Origin: Actinocorallia populi
GTDB taxonomy: Bacteria > Actinomycetota > Actinomycetes > Streptosporangiales > Streptosporangiaceae
Reading direction: 5' to 3'
DNA length: 64,000 nt
Assembly (NCBI RefSeq): GCF_002995495.1
Contig: NZ_PVZV01000003.1
Span: forward strand, 620,001-684,000
How positions within the stretch are numbered: position 1 is the first letter of the stretch; every line of letters begins with the position of its first letter. The notes below the pieces were generated by a model. The model saw only the letters and a program-made list of their open reading frames with translations. It did not search any database and was not told the origin of the DNA. The position numbers and the translations under genes were made by a program. This document shows positions 1 through 11,056 of the stretch, piece after piece.

Positions 1-791
1 CGGACTTCGTACGGACCCGGTGGCAGCTGGCGGAACGTTCGCACGCGGCGGCGCTCGCCGAGGCGATGCGACGGATCCGCGCGGACGGCACGCCCGGAGC
101 GCGCGTCGTGCTGGCGCACGCGTTCGTGACGTCGGGGAACGTCGAGCCGGAGGAGAGCGAGAGCGAGCGCAACATCGCGGTCGGCGGGGTGTCGATGGTC
201 CCGGCGAGCGTGTTCGACGGCATCGGCTACACGGCGCTGGGGCACCTGCACGGACGGCAGACCCTCCGCGAGGGAGTGCGCTACTCCGGGTCGCCGATCG
301 CCTACTCCTTCTCCGAGGAGCGGCAGAAGAAGGGCTCGTGGCTGGTGGACGTGGACGCCGGAGGGCTGCGGGACGTCACGTTCGTCGAAGCTCCGGTGCC
401 GCGGCCGATCGCGCAACTGCGGGGAACCCTCCCCGAACTGCTGTCCGATCCGCGTCACGAGGCCTACGCGGGGCACTGGCTGAAGGTGACGCTGACCGAC
501 GCCAGACGTCCGGCGGGCGCGATGGAGCGGTTGCGGGCGCGGTTCCCGCACACGCTGGTCCTGGGGTTCGAGCCCGACGCCGCGGCGGCCGAGGGCGAGC
601 GCACCTGGTCCGAGCGGGTCAAGGAACGTTCGGGGGCCGAGCTGGCCTGCGACTTCCTGTACGAGGTCGGCGGCGAGGAGGTCCGCCCCGAGGAGCGCGC
701 GCTGCTCGAGGACGCCTTCACCCACTGCCGCCAGGAGGAGCGCGTGCGCGTCCCGGCGCCCCGCGCCGCAGAGAAGGGGACGTCCCGATGA
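1..791 (+). CDS. sbcD: Exonuclease SbcD, C-terminal part (truncated by window edge)
   Basis: This reading frame is open from the first bases of the window and its start lies upstream, so only about the last 263 residues are present. What remains holds the later part of a metallophosphoesterase core (GYTALGHLHGRQ, then YSGSPIAYSFSE, typical of the SbcD/Mre11 active-site end) and the C-terminal capping region. The family is the nuclease subunit of the SbcCD complex, which cleaves hairpins and processes double-strand breaks. The stop overlaps the ATG of sbcC by four bases (ATGA), which indicates translational coupling to its ATPase partner. Identification rests on the motif pattern together with the sbcC neighbour; confidence is high. 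Confidence 0.93.
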   Translation, partial: DFVRTRWQLAERSHAAALAEAMRRIRADGTPGARVVLAHAFVTSGNVEPEESESERNIAVGGVSMVPASVFDGIGYTALGHLHGRQTLREGVRYSGSPIAYSFSEERQKKGSWLVDVDAGGLRDVTFVEAPVPRPIAQLRGTLPELLSDPRHEAYAGHWLKVTLTDARRPAGAMERLRARFPHTLVLGFEPDAAAAEGERTWSERVKERSGAELACDFLYEVGGEEVRPEERALLEDAFTHCRQEERVRVPAPRAAEKGTSR

Positions 792-3700
792 GGCTGCTCC
801 GGCTGAAGGTCACCGCGTTCGGCCCTTTCTCCGGCACCGAGGAGGTCGACTTCCAGACGCTCAGCGAGGCCGGTCTCTTCCTCATCAACGGCCCCACCGG
901 GGCGGGTAAGACGAGTGTGCTCGACGCGGTGTGCTTCGCGCTGTACGGGCAGGTCCCGGGTGCGCGCAACGCGGTGAAGCTGCTGCGCAGCGACCACGCG
1001 GCCCCCGGAGTCGCGCCCCTGGTCGAGCTGGAGGCCGACATCCGGGGCCGCCGTTTCCGCTTCACCCGCTCCCCCGCCTGGGAGCGGCCGAAGCTGCGCG
1101 GCACGGGCACCCGCATGGAGCAGTCGAAGATCCTCGTCGAGGAGTGGACGGGCGGCGAGTGGATCGGCCACACCAACCGCCTGGACGAGGCCGGCGACCT
1201 CGTCCAGCGGCTGCTGGGGATGACGGCCCCCCAGTTCAACCAGGTGGCCATGCTGCCGCAGGGCGAGTTCGCCGCCTTCCTGCGCGCCAACGCCGAGGAA
1301 CGGCGCCGCGTGCTGGAGAAGCTCTTCGCCACCGAGATCTACGCCGCCGTCGAGAAGTGGCTGGCCGACGAGCGCGCCCGGACGAACCGCGAGGCCGAGG
1401 CCCTGCGGGTGGAGGCCGCCGCGACCGCCGACCGCGTCGCCGAGCTCACCGCCGCCCCGCGCCCCGACGGCTCCGCGGCCCTCCTCCTTCCCTGGGCCAC
1501 CGAGCTGACGGCCCACCACAGCGACCTCCTGACGGTGACGTCCGGCCTGCTCTCCGAATCCGAGGAGCGGCTGGCCGGGGCCCGACGCCGCCACGACGAA
1601 GGCCGCACCCTGGCGTCCCTGCAGGAACGCCACGTCCAGGCCGTCCGCCGCCGCGACGCCCTGGCCTCGCGCACCGAGGAGCGCAAGGCCTGGGGCGACC
1701 GCCTCGGCCTCGCCGACCGCGCCACCCGCGTCCTGCCCTACGGCCGCGCCGTCACCGCGCGCCGCGAGGCCCTCGCCGAGGCCGAGACGCGGTCCGGCGT
1801 CCTCCGCCGCCGCATCGCACCCCTCACTCCGCCCTCCTGCCTCTGCGAAGGCCTGGACTCCCGGGACCACGCCCTGCGCTCCGGCACGGCCCGCGGCACC
1901 GTGCTCCAGGAAGGCATGGCCCGTAACGGCGTGCCCGGGGACGACGCGCTTCCCGGTGACGGCCGTCGAAATGGCGCCGTCGAGGACGGGCACGTGTGTC
2001 CGCCGCTGACGGAGGACGCGCCGTTGGAGGTGCTGCGGCGGGCCGAGCAGGTGTGGCGGGCCGAGCTGGCACGGCTGGAGGCGTTGCGGGGTCAGGAGGC
2101 CAGGCACCGCGAGGTGCTGCGGGAGCTGACCGGAGGTCGGGAGCGGGAGAGCCGCTGGACGGGTGAGGAGGAGCGGCTGCGGGTCCGGCTGGAGGAGCTG
2201 CCGGGCCGGGTCGAGGAGCAGCGCGCCGCGCTGCAGGAGGCGCGGATCCAGGCGTCGGGCGCCGAGGCGGCCGCCAAGGTCGTGGACGACGCCGAGCAGG
2301 CGGTGGAGGACGCGCGGCGGCGCGACCTGGTGGGACGCGGGCTGCAACGGGCCGAAGCGGAGCTGCGGACGGCCGTCGACCGGGCCCAGCAGGCCCGGGA
2401 CAGGGTGCAGGAGCTGCGGGAGCTGCGGCTGACCGGGATGGCGGCGGCGCTCGCCGCCGACCTCGTGCCGGGCGAGCCGTGCAAGGTCTGCGGCTCGGCC
2501 GAGCACCCGGCGCCCGCCGCGGGCTCGGGCGAGGTCCCCTCCCAGGACGAGGAGCTGCGGGCCGCCCAGGAGGCCGACGCGGCGCAGCGGGCCCGCGAGG
2601 ACCTCAGCGGCCGGGTCGGCGGCATGCGCGCCGAGCACGACCTGCTGCAGCAGCGCTCGGACCTGCCCGTCGAGACCCTCGCCCAGGGCCTGGACGAGGC
2701 ACGGACGGCACTGGAGGCGGCCCGGAGCGCCGTCACCCGCGCCGAGACCCTCGAACGCGGGCTCAGGACCGCCGAGGCCGAGCTGGAGTCGGCGCGGCGG
2801 GCCCACTCCGACGCGGGCCGCGAGCTCGCCGAGACCAGGGCCGCGCTCAGCGCGCTGGACGGCGAGGAGGCGCGGCTGCGCGCCGAGCTGGACGCGGCGC
2901 GGGGCGGGGACTTCTCCCTCCAGGCCCGCCTCGCCCGGCTGAACGACGAGGCCGATCTGCTGACCCGCACGATCGAGGCGGGCGTCCGCGCCGCCACGGC
3001 CCGCGACGAGCTCGAGGCCGCCGGGAGGGCGCTCGCCGAGGCGGCGACGGCCGAGGGGTTCGCCTCCTCCGACGAGGCCGCCCGCGCCCGCCTGTCCCCC
3101 GACGACCGGGCCCGGCTGGAGTCCCTGGCCGGAGAGTACGACGCGGAGGCCGCGGCCGTCCGGGACCTGCTGTCCGATCCGCAGCTCACGGCCGCCGCGG
3201 CCCGTCCCGTCCCCGACCTGGCGGCCCTGGAGTCCGCGGCCGCGCGGGCCGAGCAGGCCCACACCGTCCTGGTCTCGGCCCGCGACCGCTCGGCCCACCG
3301 CCATGCCCGGCTGGCGGAGCTGCACGCCCGCCTGCGCGCCCAGCTCGCGAAGTGGGCGCCCGCCGCCGACGCCCACGAGCGCACCGCCCGGCTGGCGGGC
3401 CTGGTCAACGGACAGCCGCCCAACACCCTGCAGATGCGCCTGTCCGCCTACGTCCTGGCGGCGCGGCTCGAGCAGGTCGTCGCCGCCGCCAACGAGCGCC
3501 TCACCACCATGTCCGCGGGCCGCTACCTGCTGAAGCACACCATCGACAAGGCGGCGGGCGACACCAAGCGCGCCGCAGGCGGCCTCGGCCTGCGCGTCAT
3601 CGACGGCTGGACCGGCCAGGAGCGCGACCCCGCCACCCTGTCGGGCGGCGAGTCGTTCATCTCCTCCCTCAGCCTCGCCCTGGGCCTGGCCGACGTGGTC

Positions 3701-3928
3701 ACCGCCGAGGCGGGCGGCGCCGAGATCGCCACCCTCTTCGTCGACGAGGGCTTCGGCACCCTCGACGAGGACACCCTCGACGAGGTCATGACCGTCCTGG
3801 ACTCCCTGCGCGACGGCGGCCGCGCCGTGGGCGTCGTCAGCCACGTGGCCGAGCTCCGCACCCGCATCCCCACCCAGCTGCGCCTCCGCAAGTCCCGCAC
3901 CGGCTCCACGCTCTGCGTCGTCGGCTGA
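788..3928 (+). CDS. sbcC: Exonuclease SbcC, SMC-like ATPase subunit
   Basis: The 1046-residue protein is a Rad50/SbcC-type ATPase. Walker A (GPTGAGKTS) lies near residues 35-43. Long Ala/Glu/Arg-rich coiled-coil arms follow, with a CKVC zinc hook at about 565-568. The C-terminal lobe has the ABC signature LSGGES (about 951) and Walker B LFVDEG (about 982). SbcC dimerises through the hook and gates the SbcD nuclease on DNA ends and hairpins. The start at 788 is chosen because it overlaps the sbcD stop; the frame is open further upstream but that stretch overlaps sbcD and has no SbcC-like sequence. Residues of roughly 347-406 are Gly/Pro/Cys-rich and interrupt the first coiled-coil arm, which is unusual. 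Confidence 0.95.
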   Translation: MRLLRLKVTAFGPFSGTEEVDFQTLSEAGLFLINGPTGAGKTSVLDAVCFALYGQVPGARNAVKLLRSDHAAPGVAPLVELEADIRGRRFRFTRSPAWERPKLRGTGTRMEQSKILVEEWTGGEWIGHTNRLDEAGDLVQRLLGMTAPQFNQVAMLPQGEFAAFLRANAEERRRVLEKLFATEIYAAVEKWLADERARTNREAEALRVEAAATADRVAELTAAPRPDGSAALLLPWATELTAHHSDLLTVTSGLLSESEERLAGARRRHDEGRTLASLQERHVQAVRRRDALASRTEERKAWGDRLGLADRATRVLPYGRAVTARREALAEAETRSGVLRRRIAPLTPPSCLCEGLDSRDHALRSGTARGTVLQEGMARNGVPGDDALPGDGRRNGAVEDGHVCPPLTEDAPLEVLRRAEQVWRAELARLEALRGQEARHREVLRELTGGRERESRWTGEEERLRVRLEELPGRVEEQRAALQEARIQASGAEAAAKVVDDAEQAVEDARRRDLVGRGLQRAEAELRTAVDRAQQARDRVQELRELRLTGMAAALAADLVPGEPCKVCGSAEHPAPAAGSGEVPSQDEELRAAQEADAAQRAREDLSGRVGGMRAEHDLLQQRSDLPVETLAQGLDEARTALEAARSAVTRAETLERGLRTAEAELESARRAHSDAGRELAETRAALSALDGEEARLRAELDAARGGDFSLQARLARLNDEADLLTRTIEAGVRAATARDELEAAGRALAEAATAEGFASSDEAARARLSPDDRARLESLAGEYDAEAAAVRDLLSDPQLTAAAARPVPDLAALESAAARAEQAHTVLVSARDRSAHRHARLAELHARLRAQLAKWAPAADAHERTARLAGLVNGQPPNTLQMRLSAYVLAARLEQVVAAANERLTTMSAGRYLLKHTIDKAAGDTKRAAGGLGLRVIDGWTGQERDPATLSGGESFISSLSLALGLADVVTAEAGGAEIATLFVDEGFGTLDEDTLDEVMTVLDSLRDGGRAVGVVSHVAELRTRIPTQLRLRKSRTGSTLCVVG

Positions 3929-3972
3929 CCCCGGCCGCTTCGGGTGGCGCGGACCGCTGAGATGACAGGCTT

Positions 3973-3988
3973 ACTACCAAGCGTTAGT
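3973..3988. promoter_or_regulatory. Candidate operator ahead of nitroreductase-like gene
   Basis: ACTACC-AAGC-GTTAGT is a near-perfect 16-bp dyad (five of six arm positions pair) lying about 40 bases upstream of the ATG at 4025. The spacing and size fit a TetR-type site, but no regulator is adjacent, so this is only a candidate. Confidence 0.3.
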
Positions 3989-4024
3989 TTGTTCCTCGTC
4001 GTTCCGGTACCGCCAGGAGGGTTC

Positions 4025-4516
4025 ATGTCCGCGCAGTCGCCCCTGATCCAGCGCGTGTTCGGGCCGGTCTTCCAGAAGGTCGCCGGTGCCCGGTGGTTCC
4101 GCAGGCTCGGGCCCGGGGTCGTGCCGAAGCTGGACCAGATGTTGCACAGAGTGACAGGGGGGCGCCTCATGCTGTCCCAGTTGCTCGTGCCGACCCTGTA
4201 CCTGACCACCGTCGGCGCCAAGAGCGGCCAGGAGCGCATCACCCCGCTGCTGTGCATGCCCGAGGGCGACGGCTGGATCGTCGTGGGCAGCAACTTCGGC
4301 CGGGACAGGCACCCCGCGTGGACCGGCAACCTCCTGAAGGCGCCCGAGGCCACCGTCGAGTACGAGAAGAAGACGTACAAGGTGATCGGCACCCTCCTGG
4401 AGGGCGGGGAGCGCGCCGAAATCTGGACCCGCCTCAACGAGATCTGGCCCGTCTACACCAAGTACCAGGCCGAGGTCGACCGGGAGCTCCGCGTCTTCCG
4501 CCTCTCCCCCTGCTGA
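4025..4516 (+). CDS. Deazaflavin-dependent nitroreductase-family protein (Ddn-like)
   Basis: A 163-residue protein that matches the actinobacterial F420-binding nitroreductase/Ddn family, which fold as a split beta-barrel and use F420H2 or a related flavin to reduce nitro compounds or quinones. The visible family pattern is LTTVGAKSGQERITPLL followed by GDGWIVVGSNFGRDRHPAWTGNL and an EYEKKTYKV strand. The ATG at 4025 is preferred over upstream in-frame starts because CAGGAGG sits seven bases before it. It is a single gene between sbcC and a strong bidirectional terminator. The substrate cannot be told from sequence; the Ddn-type family assignment is fairly secure and actual F420 use is inferred. 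Confidence 0.85.
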   Translation: MSAQSPLIQRVFGPVFQKVAGARWFRRLGPGVVPKLDQMLHRVTGGRLMLSQLLVPTLYLTTVGAKSGQERITPLLCMPEGDGWIVVGSNFGRDRHPAWTGNLLKAPEATVEYEKKTYKVIGTLLEGGERAEIWTRLNEIWPVYTKYQAEVDRELRVFRLSPC

Positions 4517-4522
4517 CCGCGG

Positions 4523-4560
4523 ACGAAGGAGCCCCGCCCTCGAGGGCGGGGCTCCTTCGT
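4523..4560. terminator. Bidirectional intrinsic terminator
   Basis: A perfect 18-bp inverted repeat (4523-4540 with 4543-4560) of ACGAAGGAGCCCCGCCCT and its complement separates the convergent nitroreductase-like and lon genes. The GC-rich stem ending in A/T flanks suits termination on both strands. Confidence 0.9.
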
Positions 4561-4572
4561 TCCAGGGCGCGG

Positions 4573-6942
<2,370 letters not shown>

Positions 6943-6962
6943 TCCACTCCCCAGTCACGATT

Positions 6963-6983
6963 CTTGAGTCACTAGCACTCAAG
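6963..6983 (-). promoter_or_regulatory. HAIR element (HspR operator) upstream of lon
   Basis: CTTGAGT, seven bases, then ACTCAAG: this is exactly the HspR-associated inverted repeat consensus. It lies 20 bases before the lon ATG, where binding would block the promoter. HspR represses dnaK, clpB and lon in Streptomyces, so heat-induced derepression of lon is the expected behaviour. Confidence 0.9.
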
Positions 6984-7029
6984 AAAACGCAGCGAGGTTT
7001 CATTCCCTCCCCTCGTTCGCTCACAGCGA

Positions 7030-8067
7030 TCACCCGAAATCGGACTTCTCACCCGGCGGCAGGGCGGAAGACCCGCTGTCCGCGGCTTCCCCCGCAGGGG
7101 CGTGGGGAACGGGCGCGGCCGCGTGGGCGGCACGGGAGGACAGTTCGGCGAGGTAGGTGCGGAGTTGCGGAGGGTCGTGGACCTCGAAGGGGCAGCCGAG
7201 GATGAGCAGTTTCGCCGCCAGCCATTCCAGGGTGTCGGCGGGGCCGTGCAGGCGGCAGGTGCGTTCGTCGATCCGCTGGAAGGCGTCGGCGGGGAGGCCG
7301 AGCCGGCGGGACGCCTCGGACGCGGGAAGGTGGAGAGTCGCCGAGACCTCGTAGGTGGGGGCCGTCGAGTACAGCTTGCGGGTGACGAAGGCGGCGGCGT
7401 CCTCGTCCGGCGGCACGCGTGAGGGTACCCGGACGCCGGTGGGGTGCGGTTCGCTGACGCGGTCGGTGCGGAAGACCCGCCAGTCGTCGCGGTCGTTGTC
7501 GTAGGCCAGCAGGTACCAGTGACGGCCGGAGGCGACGAGGCGGCACGGCTCGACCAGGCGCCTGGTGAGGGTGCCGTCGGCGGCCTCGTAGGCGAATCTG
7601 AGCCGTTCCTGGGCCGCCGTGGCTCCGGCGAGCACCACCAGGATCTCCGGGTCGACGCGGGACTCGTCGCCGTTGAGCACCGACACGGTCGCGGCCCCCA
7701 GCGTGTTGACGCGGTGCCTCAACCGGGGCGGCAGGACCTGTTCCAGCTTGGCCAGCGCGCGTACCGACGCCTCGTCGATGCCGTCCACCGGATGGGAGGC
7801 CGCCGCGCGCAGTCCCACGGCGATCGCCACCGCCTCCTCGTCGTCCAGAAGAAGCGGCGGCATGGCCTTGCCCGCGACGAGCCGGTACCCGCCGGTCGTT
7901 CCCATCGTCGCCTGCACCGGGTATCCCAGGTCGCGCAGCCGGTCGACGTCGCGGCGGACCGTGCGGGGGCTGACCTCCAGCCGTTCGGCCAGTTCGCTGC
8001 CCGGCCATTCGCGCGGGGTCTGCAGGAGGGACAACAACGTGAGCAGCCGGGCGGAGGTGGTGTTCAT
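7030..8067 (-). CDS. WYL-domain (YafY/DeoR-type) transcriptional regulator
   Basis: A 345-residue regulator. Residues 1-60 form a DeoR-like helix-turn-helix (ARLLTLLSLLQ, then VSPRTVRRDVDRLRDLGYPV). A WYL ligand-sensing domain follows in the middle (LVEPCRLVASGRHWYLLAYDNDRDDWRVFRTDRV), and the C-terminal WCX extension covers about 230-310. I start at the third in-frame ATG (8067) because the protein then begins one residue before the conserved helix; ATGs at 8079 and 8076 are possible. It is divergent from an epoxide hydrolase gene, and an 8-bp inverted repeat sits between them, so it probably controls that gene and itself. WYL proteins respond to nucleic-acid or small-molecule ligands; none can be named here. 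Confidence 0.9.
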   Translation of the reverse strand: MNTTSARLLTLLSLLQTPREWPGSELAERLEVSPRTVRRDVDRLRDLGYPVQATMGTTGGYRLVAGKAMPPLLLDDEEAVAIAVGLRAAASHPVDGIDEASVRALAKLEQVLPPRLRHRVNTLGAATVSVLNGDESRVDPEILVVLAGATAAQERLRFAYEAADGTLTRRLVEPCRLVASGRHWYLLAYDNDRDDWRVFRTDRVSEPHPTGVRVPSRVPPDEDAAAFVTRKLYSTAPTYEVSATLHLPASEASRRLGLPADAFQRIDERTCRLHGPADTLEWLAAKLLILGCPFEVHDPPQLRTYLAELSSRAAHAAAPVPHAPAGEAADSGSSALPPGEKSDFG

Positions 8068-8086
8068 GGAATCCATCATGCAAGCC

Positions 8087-8113
8087 GATCTAGGACAGAA
8101 GCCGACCTAGATC
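8087..8113. promoter_or_regulatory. Inverted repeat, candidate operator of the WYL regulator
   Basis: GATCTAGG-N11-CCTAGATC, a perfect 8-bp dyad in the 77-90 bp space between the divergent WYL regulator and epoxide hydrolase genes. Position and symmetry make it the likely binding site of the adjacent regulator; this is not proven by sequence alone. Confidence 0.6.
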
Positions 8114-8156
8114 ACTCCTACTGTCGACAACGTCAGCACGAACGGCGAGGAGAACC

Positions 8157-9293
8157 ATGAACGACGAGATCCGCCCCTTCCGCATCGACATCCCCCAGGC
8201 GGACCTGGACGACCTGCGCGACCGGCTGGCCCGCACCCGCTGGTCCCGCGAACTGCCCGGCGAGGGCTGGAGCCGCGGCGTCCCCGTCGCCTACCTCAGG
8301 GAGCTCGCCGACCACTGGCGCGACGGGTACGACTGGCGCCGGCAGGAGGAGCGGCTGAACGGCTTCCCGCAGTTCCTCACCGAGATCGAGGGCCAGGACC
8401 TGCACTTCCTGCACGTCCGCTCCGCCGAGCCGGACGCACTGCCGCTCGTCCTCCTGCACGGCTGGCCGAACTCCTTCGTGGAGTTCACCGACCTCATCGG
8501 CCGGCTCACCGACCCCGCCGCGCACGGCGGCGACCCGTCCCAGGCGTTCCACGTCGTCGTCCCGTCGGTCCCGGGCTTCGGCTTCTCCGCGCCGCCGCGC
8601 GAGACGGGCTGGAACGCCGCCCGTGTCGGGCGCATGCTGGCGGAGCTGATGCGCCGCCTCGATTACGGCCGCTACGGCGTCCAGGGCGGAGACCTCGGCG
8701 CGTACATCGCCCCGGAGATCGCCAAGGCCGCACCGGAGAACGTCGTCGGCGTCTACATCATCGCCGGGCTCGGCTTCCCCACCGAGAAGGACCTGCCGGA
8801 GATGACCGAGGACGAGCGCGCCGCCTTCGCCTGGATGCAGCAGCAGGACTGGATGACCGGCGTGGACCACCACGCCCTGCTCCGCGCGGCGCCTCAGACG
8901 TTCGCCTACGGCTGGCACGACTCGCCCGTCGCCGCGCTGGCCTGGATGATGCAGAAGTTCAACGAGTTCAGCTTCGGCGGGAAGACACCCGCGGAGGCGC
9001 TCGACCGCGATCTGCTCCTCACCAACGTGAGCCTGTACTGGTTCACCGCAACGTTCGGCTCGTCGTCCTGGTTCATGTACGACAGCACCGAAACCGGATG
9101 GCCGGAGGGGCAGATGGTCGTCCCGACCGGGGTCTACAGCGGCGAAGCCCCCAGCATCCGGAGGCTCGCGGAACGACACAACAAGATCATTCACTGGCCG
9201 GAGGGCAACCCCGGCGGACACCACTTCGTGGCGATGGAGCAGCCTGATCACTTCGCCGCCGACATGCGCCTGTTCTTCGCCAAGGTCCGCTGA
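8157..9293 (+). CDS. Epoxide hydrolase, alpha/beta-hydrolase with EHN domain
   Basis: The 378-residue protein begins with the epoxide hydrolase N-terminal (EHN) domain ([22 protein letters not shown]) and continues as an alpha/beta-hydrolase. The oxyanion segment LLHGWPNS is near residue 100, the nucleophile elbow GGDLGAY places Asp179 at the centre, and the general base is His355 or His356 in [11 protein letters not shown]. Enzymes of this family open epoxides to diols through an Asp ester intermediate. The start is supported by GGCGAGGAGAA just upstream. Its divergent WYL regulator and the shared operator-like repeat suggest substrate-responsive expression, perhaps in detoxification or catabolism. 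The substrate is unknown. Confidence 0.92.
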   Translation: MNDEIRPFRIDIPQADLDDLRDRLARTRWSRELPGEGWSRGVPVAYLRELADHWRDGYDWRRQEERLNGFPQFLTEIEGQDLHFLHVRSAEPDALPLVLLHGWPNSFVEFTDLIGRLTDPAAHGGDPSQAFHVVVPSVPGFGFSAPPRETGWNAARVGRMLAELMRRLDYGRYGVQGGDLGAYIAPEIAKAAPENVVGVYIIAGLGFPTEKDLPEMTEDERAAFAWMQQQDWMTGVDHHALLRAAPQTFAYGWHDSPVAALAWMMQKFNEFSFGGKTPAEALDRDLLLTNVSLYWFTATFGSSSWFMYDSTETGWPEGQMVVPTGVYSGEAPSIRRLAERHNKIIHWPEGNPGGHHFVAMEQPDHFAADMRLFFAKVR

Positions 9294-9316
9294 ACCTCCC
9301 GGAAGGAACCCCTCGA

Positions 9317-10471
9317 ATGTCTGATGTCCCGCGTTTCTCGTGGTCCGACGTGTGCGCACGGAGGCTGGCCCGGCACGGGCTGGCCGCCCCGGCGGAGGGC
9401 GTACGGCCCGTTGACGTCGTCGCCGCGATGGCCGGCACGCACGCGCAGGTCATGTCAGCGGCCGAGCTGGCCATCGGGTTGCGCACCGCTGGAACGACTC
9501 GTCTCGACGTTCGCAAGGCGTTGTGGAGCGAGCGCAGCGTCATCAAGACGTTCGGGCCGCGCGGCACCGTTCATCTGCTGCCCGCTGAGGAGCTGCCGCT
9601 GTGGACGGCGGCTCTCTCGGCGGTCCCCGTGCCGGCAAGTACCTTCTCCGCTGATATCCGAATGACCTCCGAGCAGGCCGAGGAGGTCATCGCAGCGATC
9701 GCGAAGGTGCTGGACGGGGCCGAACTCACCATCGACGAGCTCAGCGCGGCGGTGATCGAGGCCACCGGCCCCTGGGCAGGCGACCTCGTCATGCCCGCCT
9801 TCCAGGGCATGTGGCCGCGTTGGCGGCAGGCCATGCACCTGGCCGGGATCCGTGGAGTGCTGTGTTTCGGTCCCAACAGGGGACGCAAGGTCACCTACAC
9901 CAGTCCGCAAAGGTGGCTTCCCGGCTTCCGTCCGGCCGAGACGCAGGCGGCCTTGGCGCACGTGGTGAAGCGCTACTTGTATGCGTACGGGCCGTCCACG
10001 CCGCAACGTTTCGCGCACTGGCTGAACGCCCCGACGCGCTGGGCCGTCGACCTCTTCGAGTCCTTGCGCGACGAACTCCAGCAGGTGAAGGTCGAAGGCG
10101 CCTCCGCGTGGGTGTCGCGCGGCGACCTGGAAGTACCGTCCGTCCCCCTGGAAGGCATCCGTCTTCTCCCCTACTTCGACGGTTACGCCTACCGCGTGGG
10201 CAACCAGCCGCCCGAGTTCCTCTACCCCGGCCGTGCCGCAGAACGCGCGCTCAAGGGCAACTTCCAGCTCCTCCTGGTCGACGGCGTCGTGGCGGGCCTG
10301 TGGCATCAGCGCCGCTCGGGCCGCCGCCTTCACCTCACCGTGGAATCCCTGATCGACCTCTCCCCCGCCCGGCTCGACGAGCTCGGCCGCCAGGCGGAAC
10401 GCGTCGCCGCCGTCCTGGAGGCCGTACCGGACCTGACCCTGGGCCCGGTCACGGTGGGCGGCCACGCCTGA
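9317..10471 (+). CDS. Winged-helix DNA-binding domain protein (AlkX/YcaQ-like HTH_42 family)
   Basis: This 384-residue protein fits the HTH_42 (PF06224) family, which includes the YcaQ/AlkZ DNA glycosylases that unhook crosslinks and many uncharacterised actinobacterial homologues. Family segments visible are LRTAGTTRLDVRKALWSERSVIKTFGPRGTVHLLPAEELPLW, a MPAFQGMWPRWRQ block and a C-terminal winged-helix part ending in FLYPGRAAERALKGNFQLLLVDGVVAGLW. In the N-terminal segment the QxQ-like position reads HAQ rather than QAQ, so glycosylase activity should not be assumed. It follows the epoxide hydrolase by 23 bases with GGAAGGA as ribosome site and is likely co-transcribed. Function in DNA repair is inferred from the family only. 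Confidence 0.8.
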   Translation: MSDVPRFSWSDVCARRLARHGLAAPAEGVRPVDVVAAMAGTHAQVMSAAELAIGLRTAGTTRLDVRKALWSERSVIKTFGPRGTVHLLPAEELPLWTAALSAVPVPASTFSADIRMTSEQAEEVIAAIAKVLDGAELTIDELSAAVIEATGPWAGDLVMPAFQGMWPRWRQAMHLAGIRGVLCFGPNRGRKVTYTSPQRWLPGFRPAETQAALAHVVKRYLYAYGPSTPQRFAHWLNAPTRWAVDLFESLRDELQQVKVEGASAWVSRGDLEVPSVPLEGIRLLPYFDGYAYRVGNQPPEFLYPGRAAERALKGNFQLLLVDGVVAGLWHQRRSGRRLHLTVESLIDLSPARLDELGRQAERVAAVLEAVPDLTLGPVTVGGHA

Positions 10472-10475
10472 CCGC

Positions 10476-10497
10476 CCTCCGGGGCCCCCGCCGGAGG
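10476..10497 (+). terminator. Possible weak terminator hairpin
   Basis: CCTCCGG, an 8-base loop, then CCGGAGG, placed directly after the winged-helix gene. There is no T-run and the stem is short, so attenuation rather than full termination is possible. Confidence 0.35.
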
Positions 10498-10514
10498 TCC
10501 CTATGGTGGAAGGC

Positions 10515-10973
10515 ATGGAGATCAGATTCATCCGGTTGCCCGGGAACCGGTGCGAGATCAGCGTCTCCGGCCGGGAGGGGCCGGATCTGCGGCTGCCCGC
10601 GGTGCGGGTGGGGCACATCCTGCCGCACGATCTCATGCACGCCGCCGTCGAGCGGGCCCTCGGGCTGGACGACGGCCTGTGGGGGGCAATCGCGCGGGGG
10701 GCGATGATCGACGGGACCACGTTCGCCGACGTCCGCCAGAACGGGGACACCGGGATGAAGAAGGCGCTGAGCCGGGGCGGCGACGGGATCATGGACGCCG
10801 AGATCAAGGTCAACACGGCTTACCGCGCCTGGCGGGGACTGCCCCTCCCCGCCGGACGCGCGCCCGCGCCACTGGACGCCGCCGAGCTGGAGCGGGCCGG
10901 CAAGGCCATCGCCGAGGCCGCCGAGCGGTGGGAGGGGACGCCCGAGGGCGGCGCGCTCGTCTGGCACTGGTGA
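10515..10973 (+). CDS. Conserved hypothetical protein
   Basis: A 152-residue soluble protein that I do not recognise. It starts MEIRFIRLPGNRCEISV and contains LPHDLMHAAVERALGLDDGLWGAIARGAMIDG, a pattern seen in uncharacterised actinobacterial proteins. The C-terminal part is rich in Ala/Glu helices (ELERAGKAIAEAAERW). There is no signal peptide or membrane segment. The ATG at 10515 is chosen because GGTGGAAGG lies just upstream, whereas an ATG at 10503 has no ribosome site. It stands alone between the winged-helix gene and a convergent TetR gene. Coding is supported by sustained codon bias and length. Confidence 0.75.
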   Translation: MEIRFIRLPGNRCEISVSGREGPDLRLPAVRVGHILPHDLMHAAVERALGLDDGLWGAIARGAMIDGTTFADVRQNGDTGMKKALSRGGDGIMDAEIKVNTAYRAWRGLPLPAGRAPAPLDAAELERAGKAIAEAAERWEGTPEGGALVWHW

Positions 10974-11056
10974 CCGCTTCGATACGGCCTGTGAACACCG
11001 TTGGGGCACTCGGTCTCGGCACCGGCCCCCGAACGAAGTCCGGCGCCGGGCACGCC

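Noticed and set aside
20-787. Upstream extension of the sbcC frame
   Set aside because: It overlaps sbcD in another frame, gives Arg-rich nonsense, and the ATG at 788 begins the conserved SbcC N-terminus.
464-3844. Long open frame on the minus strand opposite sbcC
   Set aside because: Its translation is Gly/Ala/Arg/Gln-rich without family resemblance, and sbcC on the other strand is unambiguous; long antisense frames are expected at this GC content.
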